Position numbers and translations under genes: made by a program. Positions 26,301-37,600 of a DNA stretch of 64,000 nt are shown in pieces (the stretch's first letter is position 1; each line of letters begins with the position of its first letter). The notes under the pieces were generated by a model that searched no databases, was not told the origin of the DNA, and saw only the letters and a list, made by a program, of their open reading frames with translations. Source of the DNA: Anagrus nilaparvatae (lineage: Eukaryota > Arthropoda > Insecta > Hymenoptera > Mymaridae); assembly GCA_022575985.1 (NCBI GenBank), contig JAKSXM010000272.1, forward strand, positions 25,168,501 through 25,232,500, written 5' to 3'.

Positions 26301-29157
26301 TCAAGTCAAAGTTTCTTATTATTGGAACGTTTGTTATATTTTAGATCCGTAATAAAATAATTTTTTAATAAATTGGCAAAAAAAATTAAAAATTATATGA
26401 GGCAAAATTGAACTGGTCACTACCTGCCAAATCGACCTTTCAAAACTTAATCGTAGGTTTACAGAAAGATTTTTTATGCATCAAAAATCAGAACTTCCAG
26501 CAAATCTTAGCTTTTTAGATCTCAATTTGCCTAAGTTAAATTTTTTCGATATTTCTTTATCTCTATATTTCTCTAGTCATTTTTTGAAGAAATTGGAAAT
26601 TTGATGGAACATATATAAAAGCTTTAAAAATGTTTTTTTAGCCTAGACCACTACACTGAAAAAAAATTCGCTAACGGCAATTCGCTAACGGGAAGCGGAA
26701 TTCCGCTTGTGGCTAGCGGAATTTTTTTTCTTCGCAAACAATTGCAAATGACTTAAAACGTAAAGAAAATTTAAAAAAAAACATTTTTCTCTTCTTTTTT
26801 AAAAAAATTTCTTAAATCTCATCTTACCGAAATACGCATATTCCAAGTAAGCGCGAAAAAATTTTTTTTAAATTTTCTTTATGTTTCAAGTCATTTGCAA
26901 TCGTTTGACGAGATAAAAAATTCCGCTAGCTACAAGCGGAATTCTGCTTGCCGCAAGCGGATTTTTTTTTTCAGTGTAGTAAAATTTTGTAACATTAATT
27001 TTTCGAGAAAATCCGGAATGATCAGAAAAATCAATAAGAAACAGAATATTTCAAAAAAGTTCTTGCCGCTTTCTTTTTCGCACTCTAACTAGTATTTTTT
27101 TTTTTTTTTTTTTTTTTGTGCAACCAATAGAAATGGCTAAAATTAGTAATTGTTTAAAAAGAGTTAAAAAAGCAAATACTAAAATTGTTTGATAGGAGAT
27201 ACATTGCGGAAGGAACTTTTTTGTAATATTCTGCAACGTACCTATTTATAAAAAATAAGACGGGCATCCCTTAGTAAAGATGGCAACTTATGTAGCGACC
27301 ACCTATACTCCTAAAATAATCGTTGTCTATAATCCATATTGGATTACCCCTCATGAAAACGCATTGTTTTATGTGGAAATTGTACTCAATAGGACTTTAT
27401 GACAGGATTAAAAGAGTATAAAACTAGCATGAAAACTCCAGCCTCAAGATCAAAGGGTAAATAAGGGCGTGACTCCTTATTACCGCATCAGACACCTTGC
27501 TGATGCGGCACCATGCCAGTATTGATAGATGGATATGAAATCTTAAATGAGCTAAGATTCACTTTATAATTTAGTATGAACTCCCAGCCTCAAGGTCAAA
27601 GGAGAAATAAGAACGCAAATCCTTATTACCGCATCAAATGCCTTGTTGATGCGGCACCATACCAAAAGATTAAAAAATTATTAATATTTATTGATGAATG
27701 GATGGTTAGTAAAACTTTTACCCTTCTATACTTATCCCTCCTTGGAACTTGGATGCGTTTATGATGGAACTTAATAAACTCAACACTTATTTGAATTAAA
27801 GTAAAATAAACTTAATTGATTTATTCAACCAAAGAAATTAATTATGAATTTAGTTACAAAAATATTTACAAGTTTTGAATTTAATTTAGTAAAATCTTTA
27901 AGTGTGAAAATTTAGTTTATTTTATTCAATTTATAAGTGAAATGATTGCCGGCTTGATCGAGATCACCTCGGAAGCGCGTTGTCGGCGGTCATCCCACTT
28001 ATTTGACAGGTGCGTAATAATCGAATTTACATATATCAATTATAATTATCGATCCCTTCTCTATAAGAAGTTGATCGCGCATTCTTTAAATTTTATAGTA
28101 ATCACCCCTTCCGATCGATCTATGAATATTTTCTATTACAATATATTTATGTGTGTGAATCTAAATACAACTAATATTTTATATGTGTATGAAATCGTAA
28201 TAAAAATCTTAGTATATGGATCATTTATTTAAATGTGGAATTATTTTTCTATATGAAAATTTGCTAAGAAAATAATTTAAAAAAAATACTTGTACGTTTT
28301 ATTTCCCATAAAAGCGTCGTCGCAATTCGGTTTCTTATTGGTTTTTCCGAATATTCCGGATTTTCCCAAAAAACTAACAGTAACAATAGTTATTTCTCTT
28401 TTCTAAATCGTTGTAAAAGACTTTGGAATACTATTTCCCCCAATATCCAATCAATTACTAATCCTATTACTTTTAAATGTAAACTTAAATCTCTTTTTTT
28501 AAAATATTATTAATTAATTTATATGAAATTCCAATATTGCAAATTTATCTTGTAAATATTTTAATTGGAAATAATTTTAATTTTAGTTTTAATTTTTCTA
28601 GTCAAAATAATTTAAGGAATTAAATATTTAAAAAAATGTATCTATTATTCTTATAAAATTTTTATGAATTTATATTTTACGTATTGGCCTATTGAGGCTG
28701 TTAATTGCAATAAATAAATAAATAAATAAACATCAGAAACGGTTTCAGGGGAAAATTTTACTAGGAATCTCAACTGGAAAAATGTTTTCAAAGAAATTCA
28801 AAACTTATATATTATATAGGTTGTATTAGATTTCTTCCAAAACGACTAGAGAAATTAAGTAATATTGAAAAAGTTTTGTCCGTCTTTATTTGAGTTCATA
28901 TTTTTGATGTTTGCTTCGTTCTCCCCTAAACCTACGGATAAGTTTTGAGAGGTCGACTTAGCAGGTAGTGACCATTTAACGAATTTTAAATATATTAATT
29001 TATACATTACCTGAGGAATCATAATAGCGATAGAATATATTCTCCAAAAAGTATTTATACATTTTGCAACTTTATTTCTATTATAAGGCCAAACTCCAAG
29101 ACATAATAAAGGTAACTTTGTTTCTCCATAAAAATATTCAAAATAATCTTGACTCAT
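14316..29157 (-). CDS. Odorant receptor A (insect 7tm_6 family), nine exons
   Basis: Exons on the minus strand: 29157-29011, 26058-25942, 25391-25265, 23556-23295, 22915-22820, 21162-21072, 19092-18959, 18648-18519 and 14372-14316. Every intron is GT-AG and the phases close, giving 386 codons with no stop. The start MSQDYFEYFYGETKLPLLCL is the usual cytoplasmic N-terminus with an LGVWP motif near residue 20. Hydrophobic membrane segments follow, for example in exons 2, 4, 6 and 7. Exon 7 carries the family's GQRI motif and exons 8-9 the DWP...MMTRSLKPL...VMKTSWRYFTVF C-terminus. Such receptors are inverted seven-helix subunits that form odour-gated cation channels with Orco in antennal neurons. 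Introns hold a LINE (last intron) and several foldbacks. The ligand is unknown. The exon 7 donor is GTAGGC, slightly weak. The sister gene B keeps all boundaries, which strongly supports the model. Confidence 0.9.
14455..18098 (+). mobile_element. CR1/L2-like LINE in the last intron of receptor A
   Basis: The insertion is flanked by AATGAT at 14449-14454 and 18099-18104, and unit B keeps the empty site as TCAATGATGAAAAGG near 34770. It lies antisense to the receptor. Remnants in order: an ORF1-like stretch to about 15560, a post-endonuclease linker (about 15610-15860), reverse transcriptase (16193-17510), a C-terminal piece with NPLPPGI...FKNNL, then an AT-rich tail of AATATC repeats. The endonuclease domain is not recognisable, so an internal deletion is likely. 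Multiple stops and frameshifts make it dead. Confidence 0.87.
16193..17510 (+). pseudogene. LINE reverse transcriptase, frameshifted
   Basis: Part one (16193-16837) has the fingers and palm motifs VGVDGLP, DFRPITLL, GFRKRR and LFDFNKAFDSVSH. Part two (16887-17510, preceded by SGVPQGSILGPLLF at about 16852) has LLFADDLQIYLS with the catalytic Asp pair intact, then thumb sequence with KWDDHI. A frameshift near 16838 separates the halves and a further shift follows after 17410. The family is a non-LTR retrotransposon polymerase. No host function is implied. Confidence 0.85.
20352..21036. mobile_element. Foldback element in intron 6 of receptor A
   Basis: The ends TAGGGTGTATCTTATTTCCC and GGGAAATAAGAAATACCCT form arms of about 200 bp, with inverted copies of AAAATCGGTAAAAACCAGG-type sequence further in. 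Unit B lacks it at the matching place (about 40550), where GTATGTATTCC is uninterrupted. The target duplication is short and ambiguous (ATGT or less). It has no coding capacity. Confidence 0.78.
21231..22274. mobile_element. About 1-kb foldback with near-perfect arms, intron 5 of receptor A
   Basis: The ends read ATGGGCGATTATTTCTCAAC and its complement. The arms of about 500 bp match almost base for base, around a short centre near 21755. It is absent from unit B at about 40737, where GCATTAAGCGCCCAAAGG is continuous. Part of one arm (about 290 bp) recurs at 33458-33740. It starts 69 bp upstream (in transcript order) of exon 6, so a transcript of this intron would carry a very long hairpin next to a splice acceptor. 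Confidence 0.83.
22303..22665. repeat. Old inverted-repeat remnant shared with unit B
   Basis: It begins GGCCCAAAGGTCACGTGTTG and includes GGGAATCATGGCAATTTTTTTCGCCATTAG. Unit B has the fuller form at 40738-41165, where the same words return inverted at the right end. The insertion therefore predates the duplication, and this copy has lost its right end. Confidence 0.65.
23656..23745. repeat. Small hairpin repeat, ancestral copy
   Basis: CCAGAAAAGTAAAGAATGGC is followed by a weak inverted copy ending TTTATGGACAAGGGC. The matching position in unit B (44655-44755) has the same repeat, so it was present before duplication. A less eroded relative is at 36330-36433. Confidence 0.6.
23882..25077. 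repeat. Composite repeat block in intron 3 of receptor A
   Basis: Unit B diverges from unit A at 23882, and the two re-join near 25085. The right part (about 24690-25077) ends GGTATCCAGAATGACTC and matches the outer arm of the 50315-51109 element, but no matching left arm is present. The middle (about 24140-24420) resembles the inner arms of the 30848-32245 foldback. It is therefore a mosaic of truncated foldback pieces. The short minus-strand open frame at 24404-24667 is not a credible gene. Confidence 0.6.
26654..26976. mobile_element. CACTG-ended MITE with CGCTTG arms, TA duplication
   Basis: The ends are CACTGAAAAAAAATTCGCT and AGCGGATTTTTTTTTTCAGTG, flanked by TA on each side. Inverted TTCCGCTTGTGGCTAGCGGA-like words lie inside each end. 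Unit B has the uninterrupted site GATCACTAATAAAATTTC near 49836. It lies in intron 1 of receptor A. Worn relatives fill 5936-6836. Confidence 0.85.
27231..28330. mobile_element. Unclassified 1.1-kb insertion with paired hairpins, unit A only
   Basis: Unit B lacks the whole block: there GTAATATT leads directly to TTCTTATTGG. Two roughly 79-bp direct repeats (27438-27516 and 27583-27662) each hold an 8-nt-loop hairpin. A TATA-like GAGTATAAAAC lies at 27415. The rest includes locally GC-rich text (27948-27985). The size and these signals would fit a solo LTR or a LINE 5' region, but I see no terminal repeats or coding frame that settles it. Confidence 0.45.
28380..28730 (+). mobile_element. 5'-truncated LINE 3' end with AAAT-type tail
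   Basis: It opens in a frame ending ORF2: RLWNTISPNIQSI then NPITFKCKLKSLFLKYY and a stop, the common C-terminus of CR1-like LINEs. An untranslated tail ends in AATAAATAAATAAATAAA. Unit B shows the empty site AAACTAACATCAGAAACGG near 50184, so the insertion is later than the duplication. It sits antisense in intron 1 of receptor A. Any target duplication is only CA. Confidence 0.8.
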
Positions 29158-30847
29158 TATTAACCATTTTATTTAAACTCTTCTTTGATAATGTATGTAT
29201 TTTTTGTTATTTAGTAGCATATTTTAGCCTAAGTTAAAGTTACTTCAAATTGCCAGAATCAACTAAATAACTATAAGTGCTTTTGTTACAACACGTATGC
29301 ATTTGTATTAAAATAGAAATTGATTATTCTTAATTTTATTATTATTTGAACTTCCTATATTTGTTATTGAACTACTTTGGTAATCTATACTTACTAAGAC
29401 AAACGTTCCGCGTAAAATTGAATGGGTGGGTCGATAATTGGCATAGAGTTGGCATAAAATTGGCTAAACTTTGACAAAAATTTTGGCCAAAGTTGCCAAA
29501 CATTTACATACAACGCACGCGGCCAAATATTTGCCAAATCCCGTAAAAAGTTTTTTATTCACTTTTATGAAAAAATTAAAATTTCTTTTTACTATTACTA
29601 AAGCATTAAATTGATAAAATTAAAAGATCAATTTTATTTGATAATTATATTTATTTATTGAAACTTATAACACAATAAAAATATAACAATTATTGAATTT
29701 ATTATTGCATATTTTCATTTGCATATTGCACCTTTTAATTTAATTAAAAATAAAAAAATAACAATTTTTTTACGATTATCATGGTACTTAATTTATTTCA
29801 ATTAAGTAGGACATAAAATTATTTAAAAATACTATTTTATAAATATTAAATTATAAGCAAACGTACATTAAGTAAAATACATATATTTGAGCCTTTTTGA
29901 ACCCATACGCTTATAATTTAAGAATTGATAAGTAAAATCAAATGTTTTACAAGCTGCACCATTTTGGATCACAAAGGCTCATACGTTAGCATACTAATTA
30001 TTATATTTTATAAAACAAATGCAATAAAAAAATGTTATTTACTTGATTTTTTGTTATTAGAATAAAAGAAAAAAATAATTTATCCTAGTTATAAAATTAC
30101 AGTTTTTTTATTTAATTTTTGTACCTAAACGACTTTTGCGCTAATAAATTTAACCTGATTGCAGAGATTTCTACTGATGTAAGTTTCTTATTGAAATTTA
30201 ATTTAATTAATAAATTTTCTAGTTATAAAGATAAATTGTTTCAGAAAATTTTTTAATTTTTTGCTTAAAAATGTTGTACAAAATAAATAATTAGCCTGAA
30301 TCAGGTAAATTATTTTATAGTGGATTGTACAAAGATTAAAAGAAGATTTCGATAAATTTAAATACAGCGTGATAAAAAGATATTTTACTGAGACTACAGA
30401 TTTGAGTAATTTTTTTGTTTTTTTTACAAATTTTTTTTTCAGAACAAATAATTAAACAACAAATAATAGTCCTGTGTCAGCAATGCTATTTATTGCCCTA
30501 AAATGCCATAAAACTCTTGGTCAATTTTACAAAATAGACGGACTATAATTACAAAGACAAAAAACAGTTTTTAGTAAGCTAAACCAACTATTTTATAATT
30601 TTTTTCGCAAATCCTATACCATAAGTATTTCGCAAAAATAAAATTTTTTTATATTTTGAATCGTATTATATTTTATAAATTAAAAGCACATACTTTTTGC
30701 CAATATAAGATCCACGAAAATAAAAATTCTTATTATTCTTAAAATATTTTTAAGATAAAATTAAATATGCATGTTTACTCAATACTTGTAAAAAAAATTA
30801 TCATTTTTGTTTGTAATAATTATAAATTAAATTAAATAGATTTGTAT
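29158..30847. other. Upstream flank of receptor A and start of unit B
   Basis: From 29158 to about 29400 the flank matches 52105-52345 upstream of receptor B, and the promoters of both receptors should lie here. About 29400-29850 is unique, with short TTGGC-type repeats and AT-rich text. From about 29850 it aligns with 9190 onward, marking the start of unit B. No TATA box could be assigned and no coding exon is seen. Confidence 0.6.
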
Positions 30848-32245
30848 TAGACTGTGTCTTATTTTTTATTTTTCGATATTTTTTGGCTCCCCCTATTTTT
30901 TTCTAATATTTTGGTCATAAAAAACCCCTAGCTCCAAGGATTTTGATTTTCGATTTTTTTAACTTGTGCCGCCGAGCACTTGAAGTTTCCCATTTAAATA
31001 ACATGGGAATTTTGAGTTTTTAGCTATACGAATTTTGACAGAGGTCAGAAAGCGTTTTAAAAAGCTAATTTTTACTAGAAATCATTCTTTTATATGTTTA
31101 AAGACATAAAAATAGCCCTGCATTCATTCCCAAGGGAATTCTGGGGCTGAAAACGCAAATTTACATGTTGGCTCAATCTTATAAAACAGGGTTTTTCAGT
31201 AATTTTCGATAAAACGCTGCAAACTCAAAAATTAATCAAAACACTTCTGGTTGTTCTAATTTTTTTGGTGCAAATATCACCTTTCAAATGCCGTCAACCG
31301 CGTTCTTTTATCATTGATCCTTTCATCACTGTAGCCAATTAACCTAACGGTAATTTTTGACCCGAAATGCCCAATTTGTTTTTTTTAAATTTGTTTAAAT
31401 TGCTGCCGAAATTGTAATTTTTGACGAAATTGAGTTTTTTAGGAATTAAAAATTTTCTACAAATTTCAAGTTTCCAAAAATTTTTTACTTGTCTCTTTTC
31501 TTTAAATAGTTTTTAAGATATCGCTTTTCAAAGTTAATGGTAAAAATTGATTTTTTTTTAAAACTCTAAAATTGGGAAACTGACTTTAAATTATCATCTC
31601 TGGTTAATAATTTATTGAAAAGCGGTGAGTAAACAATTTTTGGAAAATTGAAGCTTGTAGAAAATTTTTAAGACCTATAAAGCTCAATTTTGACAGCAAT
31701 TTAAAAAAATTCAAAAATTGGTCATTTTTAGTCAAAAATTACTGGTTGGTTAATTGGCTATAGTGATGAAAAGATCAATGATAAAAAAACGCAGTTGACG
31801 GCATTTGAAAGTTGATACTTGCACCAAAAAATATAGAACAACCAGAAGTGTTTTGGTTAATTTTTGAGGTTGCAGCGTTTTATCGAAAATTACTGAAAAA
31901 CCGTGTTTTATAAGATTGAGCCAACATGTAAATTTGCGTTTTCAGCCCCAGAATTCCCTTGGGAATGAATGCAGGGCTATTTTTATGTCTTTAAACATAT
32001 AAAAAAATGTTTTCTAGTAAAAATTAGCTTTTTAAAACGCTTTCTGACCTCAGTCAAAATTCGTATAGCTAAAAACTCAAAATTCCCATGTTATTTAAAT
32101 GGGAAACTTCAAATGTTTGGCGGCATGGGTTAAAAAAATCGGAAATCAAAATCCTTGGAGCTGGGGGTTTTTAATGACCAAAATATTAGAAAAAAAAGGG
32201 GGGGAGCCAAAAAATATCGAAAAATAAAAAATAAGACACAGTCTA
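30848..32245. mobile_element. 1.4-kb foldback with 8-bp target duplication
   Basis: The ends are TAGACTGTGTCTTATTTTT and its complement AAAAATAAGACACAGTCTA. The 8-bp ATTTGTAT is repeated exactly at 30840-30847 and 32246-32253. Unit A keeps the unfilled target as CATTTGTACGCACGAGG near 12062. The arms exceed 600 bp and are near-complementary throughout. An 8-bp duplication suggests hAT-type transposition, but the long arms are atypical and no transposase is present. Confidence 0.87.
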
Positions 32246-34646
32246 ATTTGTATGCACGAGGTATAGTGATTGAAAGTAAAATTCCTATATTTTCTCCCAT
32301 TGGATTAAACAACGTATCAAACGTTTAATACAAGGTTTTTTATTAAAAGCGAAATCGCCTGATAGTAAACAATAGATCATTGTTAAATATACATGGCTCA
32401 ATTTTAATCAAATCGGCGTGAACCTAATGGTTGTGTATTCAAAACGGTTCCACAGTGTATTTTTCCTGTAATTACTACTAAAAATGGGCCTCAAAGTCAT
32501 TTTTCCTCTCATAAGATTCGGTTCCAGATTTTTGGCCTCTTAGGTCTAAAATGGAAATTTCCCAAGGAATCTGATTCTGGGGTCAAAAAATTTTTTTTTG
32601 AACTGCGCATGCGAGAGGAATGATTAAATAAATCGTTTTTTTTTTTCAAAAGTCGTTTCTCAAAAGCATATGGATAAAAAATTCTCTAGTAGGACCCAAA
32701 TTACTTTTGATACTTTGAATTTATTAATTAATAAAAGAAATCGATGGGTTATTGCGTTTTAAGAGCTCAAGATCCAAAAATAGCATCTTTTAAATGTTCA
32801 TTAATTTACTGGGTTCCAACCCGAAATGCGTTCTGACGTCGATTGATTCTTGTCAAGTACACTTAACTTATATAAAAAATTTCAATTTTGAAAAAATCAG
32901 TCGGGCGCTTTTTGAGAAAAGCTCAAAAAGCACCCGAAAACGGGTATTTTTGCGTAAACAAAATTTAAAAGTTTTTTTTTGTAGTTAAACATAATATTTG
33001 CTTGCAAATAGTATTTAAATAAAATATTTTTTCCATAAATAAGCTTATTTGTGTAGAAAATAATGATATTAGCCTTCGAGAAGCTGCTTTACAGGTTGAA
33101 AATCGTTTAAAACGCTGTAAACATATTCTTTAGTATTTCTTGAAATTTTCATTTAAAAAAAGTTATAATTACGTAGTAATGTAAGAAATACACCTCTTTT
33201 TTATAAAAAATTAATAATTAAATTTCAATATGTATGTTCTGCTAGCGCGCTAAAACTAAAAAACGTAAAAATGGGCAAAATTTTGAATGAAACATTGGTT
33301 TATGTTTTTTTTTTACATACATATGATTATTTACTTCAATATTTAAAACATTTATTTACTACAATACTGCATATACTATATAGTACTACAATAACAAATA
33401 AATTATATGTTTGTGTATTTTTTTTACACACTAACCTAAAAAAAAATTTATAAAATATATTTGGGCGATTATTTCTCAAGCCGGCCACATCCCTCTGTCC
33501 AAAAATGGTGGCAACTTAAAAAGATTTTGGTTTTCTCAAATTGACTGGAAAAGGGTCTAGTTTTTTATTCTCATTGGCCTTTTCAACTCTGTAAATCTAC
33601 TGTCCCCATTTTAGGCACTGAACGGTTGCATGTACAAATTTAGAAATCAGAAAAATTGAAATAAAAGTAGATTAACGGTAAGTTTTTTGAAATTATTTTT
33701 CTTAAAATTTGTTATTTATTAAGACAAAAAAAATATTAAAAAGGGAGTTCAATACATTTGGAACACCAAATTACACCAAATGGATATAGATGAGTTTGTT
33801 ATGTTGAAAAAACATGCTGACTACCCTCCGTTCCTTCCAATGGGCCTTCTGAGCCTAGAAACGCAGGGCTCAATGTTATAAAATAGGATTTTTTGGCAAT
33901 TTTCAATGAAACGCCAAAACCTCGAAAGTTAACCAAAACTCTTCTGGTTGGTCTCATTTTTTTGGTTAAAGTATCACCTTTCATATGCCGTCTGCGCATT
34001 TATATATTTTTATTGAAGCTGAAAGGCACAGTGATGAAAAACCTAATTTCTCTTGCATGCGCAATCCAAACCGAATTTTGAACCTCGGAATCAAATTTTG
34101 CGGTCAATTTACTATAATCGCTTAAGAAGAAAATTTTTAACCGATTGATAAGCATTTGTCAGCAAAAATAAGAAATTTTGAGTGAATTTACCAAAGTAAT
34201 CTCAAAACATAAAAATGGCTGTCAAAAATCGAGGATTTGACCTATAATAAAATTGACTGATAGTACTTATTTTTTAGTTATAATTTCGGACTGATTTGTG
34301 ACTTATCAACTTAGGCCCAATTGGGGTGTAATTCTTGATAAATGAGCAATTTACAGAAAAATTAGGTCTCTTTTTTAAAAATATCAAAAAAAAAACCAAA
34401 ATTAATGCCAAAAATTCAGAATTGAATCTTAGTTACTGAAAATTGACATGGAGGCTTATTTTTAGTAATGCTTTCAAAAAAACTCAAATTAAGAACTAAT
34501 AGGCCTAGAATTAGCTTTAATCACGTTTGCTTTAAAAATGCCTGTAAATATCAATAGATTACAATTTTATTAAATTGATAAAAATTTTTCAAATATAGTG
34601 TAGCTATATTTTTACATACCAATATACTCTTTTCAGATTACAGACT
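32246..34646. other. Intergenic DNA downstream of receptor B with a composite insertion
   Basis: 32254-32807 and 33989-34646 align with unit A (about 12065-12660 and 13640-14315). 32808-33988 is extra: an unassigned 640-bp part, then about 33458-33740 matching an arm of the 21231-22274 foldback, then about 33750-33985 matching 58762-59047. No gene is supported. The short open frames here fall in repeat sequence. Confidence 0.6.
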
Positions 34647-37600
34647 TTATTTATAATGTGTTTTCGCAAATACTGTAAAGTATCTCCAGGATGTTTTCAT
34701 CACCTATAATTAAAAGAATATTATTAATTAAAATATAAGTTTAATTTTAATTTAAGGGGGGCCATTTTAATCAATGATGAAAAGGTAGATAAATCGACTG
34801 ACCTACGGACAGTGGCATAGTGCTAGTATTGTTACCCTAAAATAAGATTTCTAAGCTAATTTCGAATTCATAGGCACGATCACCCTATGTGTTGCAATGC
34901 ATAGATGAAATCGTGCCTTACAAGTTTATCAGGCCAAAAACGGAAAAGTCTTAACGACTTTTATTGGACAATTTAAAATTGTCCAATTCGTGGAGAAATT
35001 TGGTCGCCAGGACACTTTGATGCCTCTGTATGCTTATATGTATTGCCTTGATGTGAGTAGGGATGTATGTACGAAAAGGTGTATCCTCATGATAGTACTC
35101 GATAAATCAAAAATCCCCTGATAATAATTTTCCCCAGCATTTTGAATATTTCAGCGTTCATAGTTCAAAGATCTTAATGACAATTATAAAATTAATTATA
35201 AAATATATCTTACATCTGAGTATGTTTTTAAATCCCCATCAAGAAAGAATGCTTTCACAGTTAAAGGTTTTAAACTTCTTGTCATCATGAAAAGAAATGT
35301 CTTTCTAATTTTGATAGATTCTCCTGGCCAGTCAGATTCGTAGCTGTTTAAAAAATATTCAAAATTAAAGTAACTAAAACATTCATTACTAAAACAGTCA
35401 TTTATTATTTTTAAATTTTTTATTTTCCTCGTTCAAAATTAAAATTCTAAATTGGGATATCTCAAGTAAAAAAAATAATTAAATAAATTATAGATACAGG
35501 AGATGTTTTTTCAGCTATACGTTTTAAACCACTCTAATGGCTGGAAACTATTTTGAAATTGAAAGAGTCCTTAAAAATTGAGTAATAAAAAAGCTGCCAA
35601 GCATTCGCGCGGAGGTTCTTTAAAGATGGGGAAAATTTTATATTTAAAAAAAAATATGCTATAGACTTGCATATTAATCTGGTAATACATATTTGATTAC
35701 AAGATCCATTATGTTACAAAAAAATTAATTTTAAAAAATAAAACAAAGAATCGTACGAAATAATATATTTCAAGGAAAAAAAATTCTTAAACGACTTGTA
35801 TTTATAAAATCTTTTGCGAGCCTAAAGTATCATTAATGATTCATTATATAAAAACAAAAAAAATTATTACAAATTTTCCAGTAAACAAAAGTATTATGTT
35901 CATATTTAAAGAAAATTTGAAATAATTAAAATTATGCTTACATGCTATAAGCCAATTTTTCATTTGCATTAACAATTCGTTGACCTTGATTAAATAAGTA
36001 AAATGCATGTATCAATATTCCACCAACGACATATGCAAATTTGGTCAGATGCTTCAAATCTTTTGATATAATTAGCTGAAATAATAATAATCTAAGTTAA
36101 TTTTATGTACGATTTAAAAATATTTAGTTAGGCGCTTTTCATCAAAACGGTGTGTGTACTATTCTACATACTTGTATCTAAAATAAAAGCTTTTTTTCTA
36201 CTTTTTTAATCAATAATAAAATATACTATTTTTGTGTAAAAAATACTATATAGCCTGATTAAATTGATAATTTAAAAAAAATAAATAAATTTGAAAAAAC
36301 AATTATCAAATACATAAAATAGTATATTACGAGCCCGTGTCCAGAAAAGTAAAGAATGGCTCAAATCGCACGTAAATTACCTTCCGAGGCGAAGCCGAGG
36401 TTGGTAAACTGCGATTTGGGCCATTCTTTATTTATGGACAAGACGTAATTCTTGGTATTTATATTTAATCAATTTGTACCTAACGGTACACTCAATCCAG
36501 CTATTCTGGAAGAACACGTCCTTCTACCCATCCCATAAACACTGCTGAAAGCGGTGCCAATGAACTTTCCTTACTAAACCAAGTTATGAGTTTAATTCAA
36601 GACAAAGTTAATAATAAAATAAATAATAATGAACTTATGAGTAAAGTTTTAGCTATCATGATTCAACTCCTCTCCAACCTTAATAATGGATACTAAACCC
36701 GATACATTGACAATATGCCAGTGGAATGCGTGCAGTTTAAATTATACCAAACAGTCTGAGTTAAAGGACTTTTTAGCTTCCAAAAATATTGACATTTGTC
36801 TTATCTCTGAAACAAACTTGACGAACAAAGACCGACTAAAAATTCTTGGTTATAAAGTTTACAGAATGGATCGGCTTAATTCCAATCAATTTAATGGTAC
36901 TGCCGTCTTAATAAAATCTAACATTGATTATTTTGAAATTGCCTTTAATAATTTAATTGAAATGCCTCTGCCATTAAAATTAAAGTTCGCGGTAATCCTC
37001 TCACGATTATTTCGGTTTATCAATCCCCTTCACACAATTATAACAGGAATGACTTATTAAAGCTATTCCCTGACGACAACTCTGCAATTTTTGCAGCTGG
37101 TGATTTTAATGCAAAACATACGGCTTCGGGCAGCCGTACCAGAGATACTCGTGGTAATCATTTATTAGAATTTTGCATGGAGAATGATCTTCATATTCAT
37201 GCTCCCTCCCAACCAACTCACTACCCTGACAACCAAAATCACCTTCCAGACATAATAGACTTTGCGGTACTTAGAAACTTTCCTTTTTTAATTGAAACTA
37301 CAGTAACTGACGAACTCGACTCAGATCACCTTCCAGTCTTGCACACAGTTCATCTTCCTCATGATTTTGATATTATAAGTCCTAGATTTAATTTCTCTAA
37401 GACAAACTGGGATATCTTCAACGATTCCCTTGAAAAATCACACCCGAAGGATTTAACTTTAGATTCGCCCCAAAAAATTGATCGCGCCATTGAAAAAATC
37501 TCAAAAAATTTATCTCACGCTGTCGAGGAATCAACCCCTCGCAGAAAAGGCAAGTTCGTTTCCATCGAATTACCTAGTGAAATCAAAGATATAATCAAAA

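Noticed and set aside
27231..28330. Solo LTR
   Set aside because: No TG...CA ends with a convincing target duplication could be shown, so it is left unclassified instead of being called an LTR.
29400..29850. Promoter elements for receptor A
   Set aside because: TATA-like strings are everywhere at this base composition, and none is placed or conserved well enough between the two receptor flanks to support a call.
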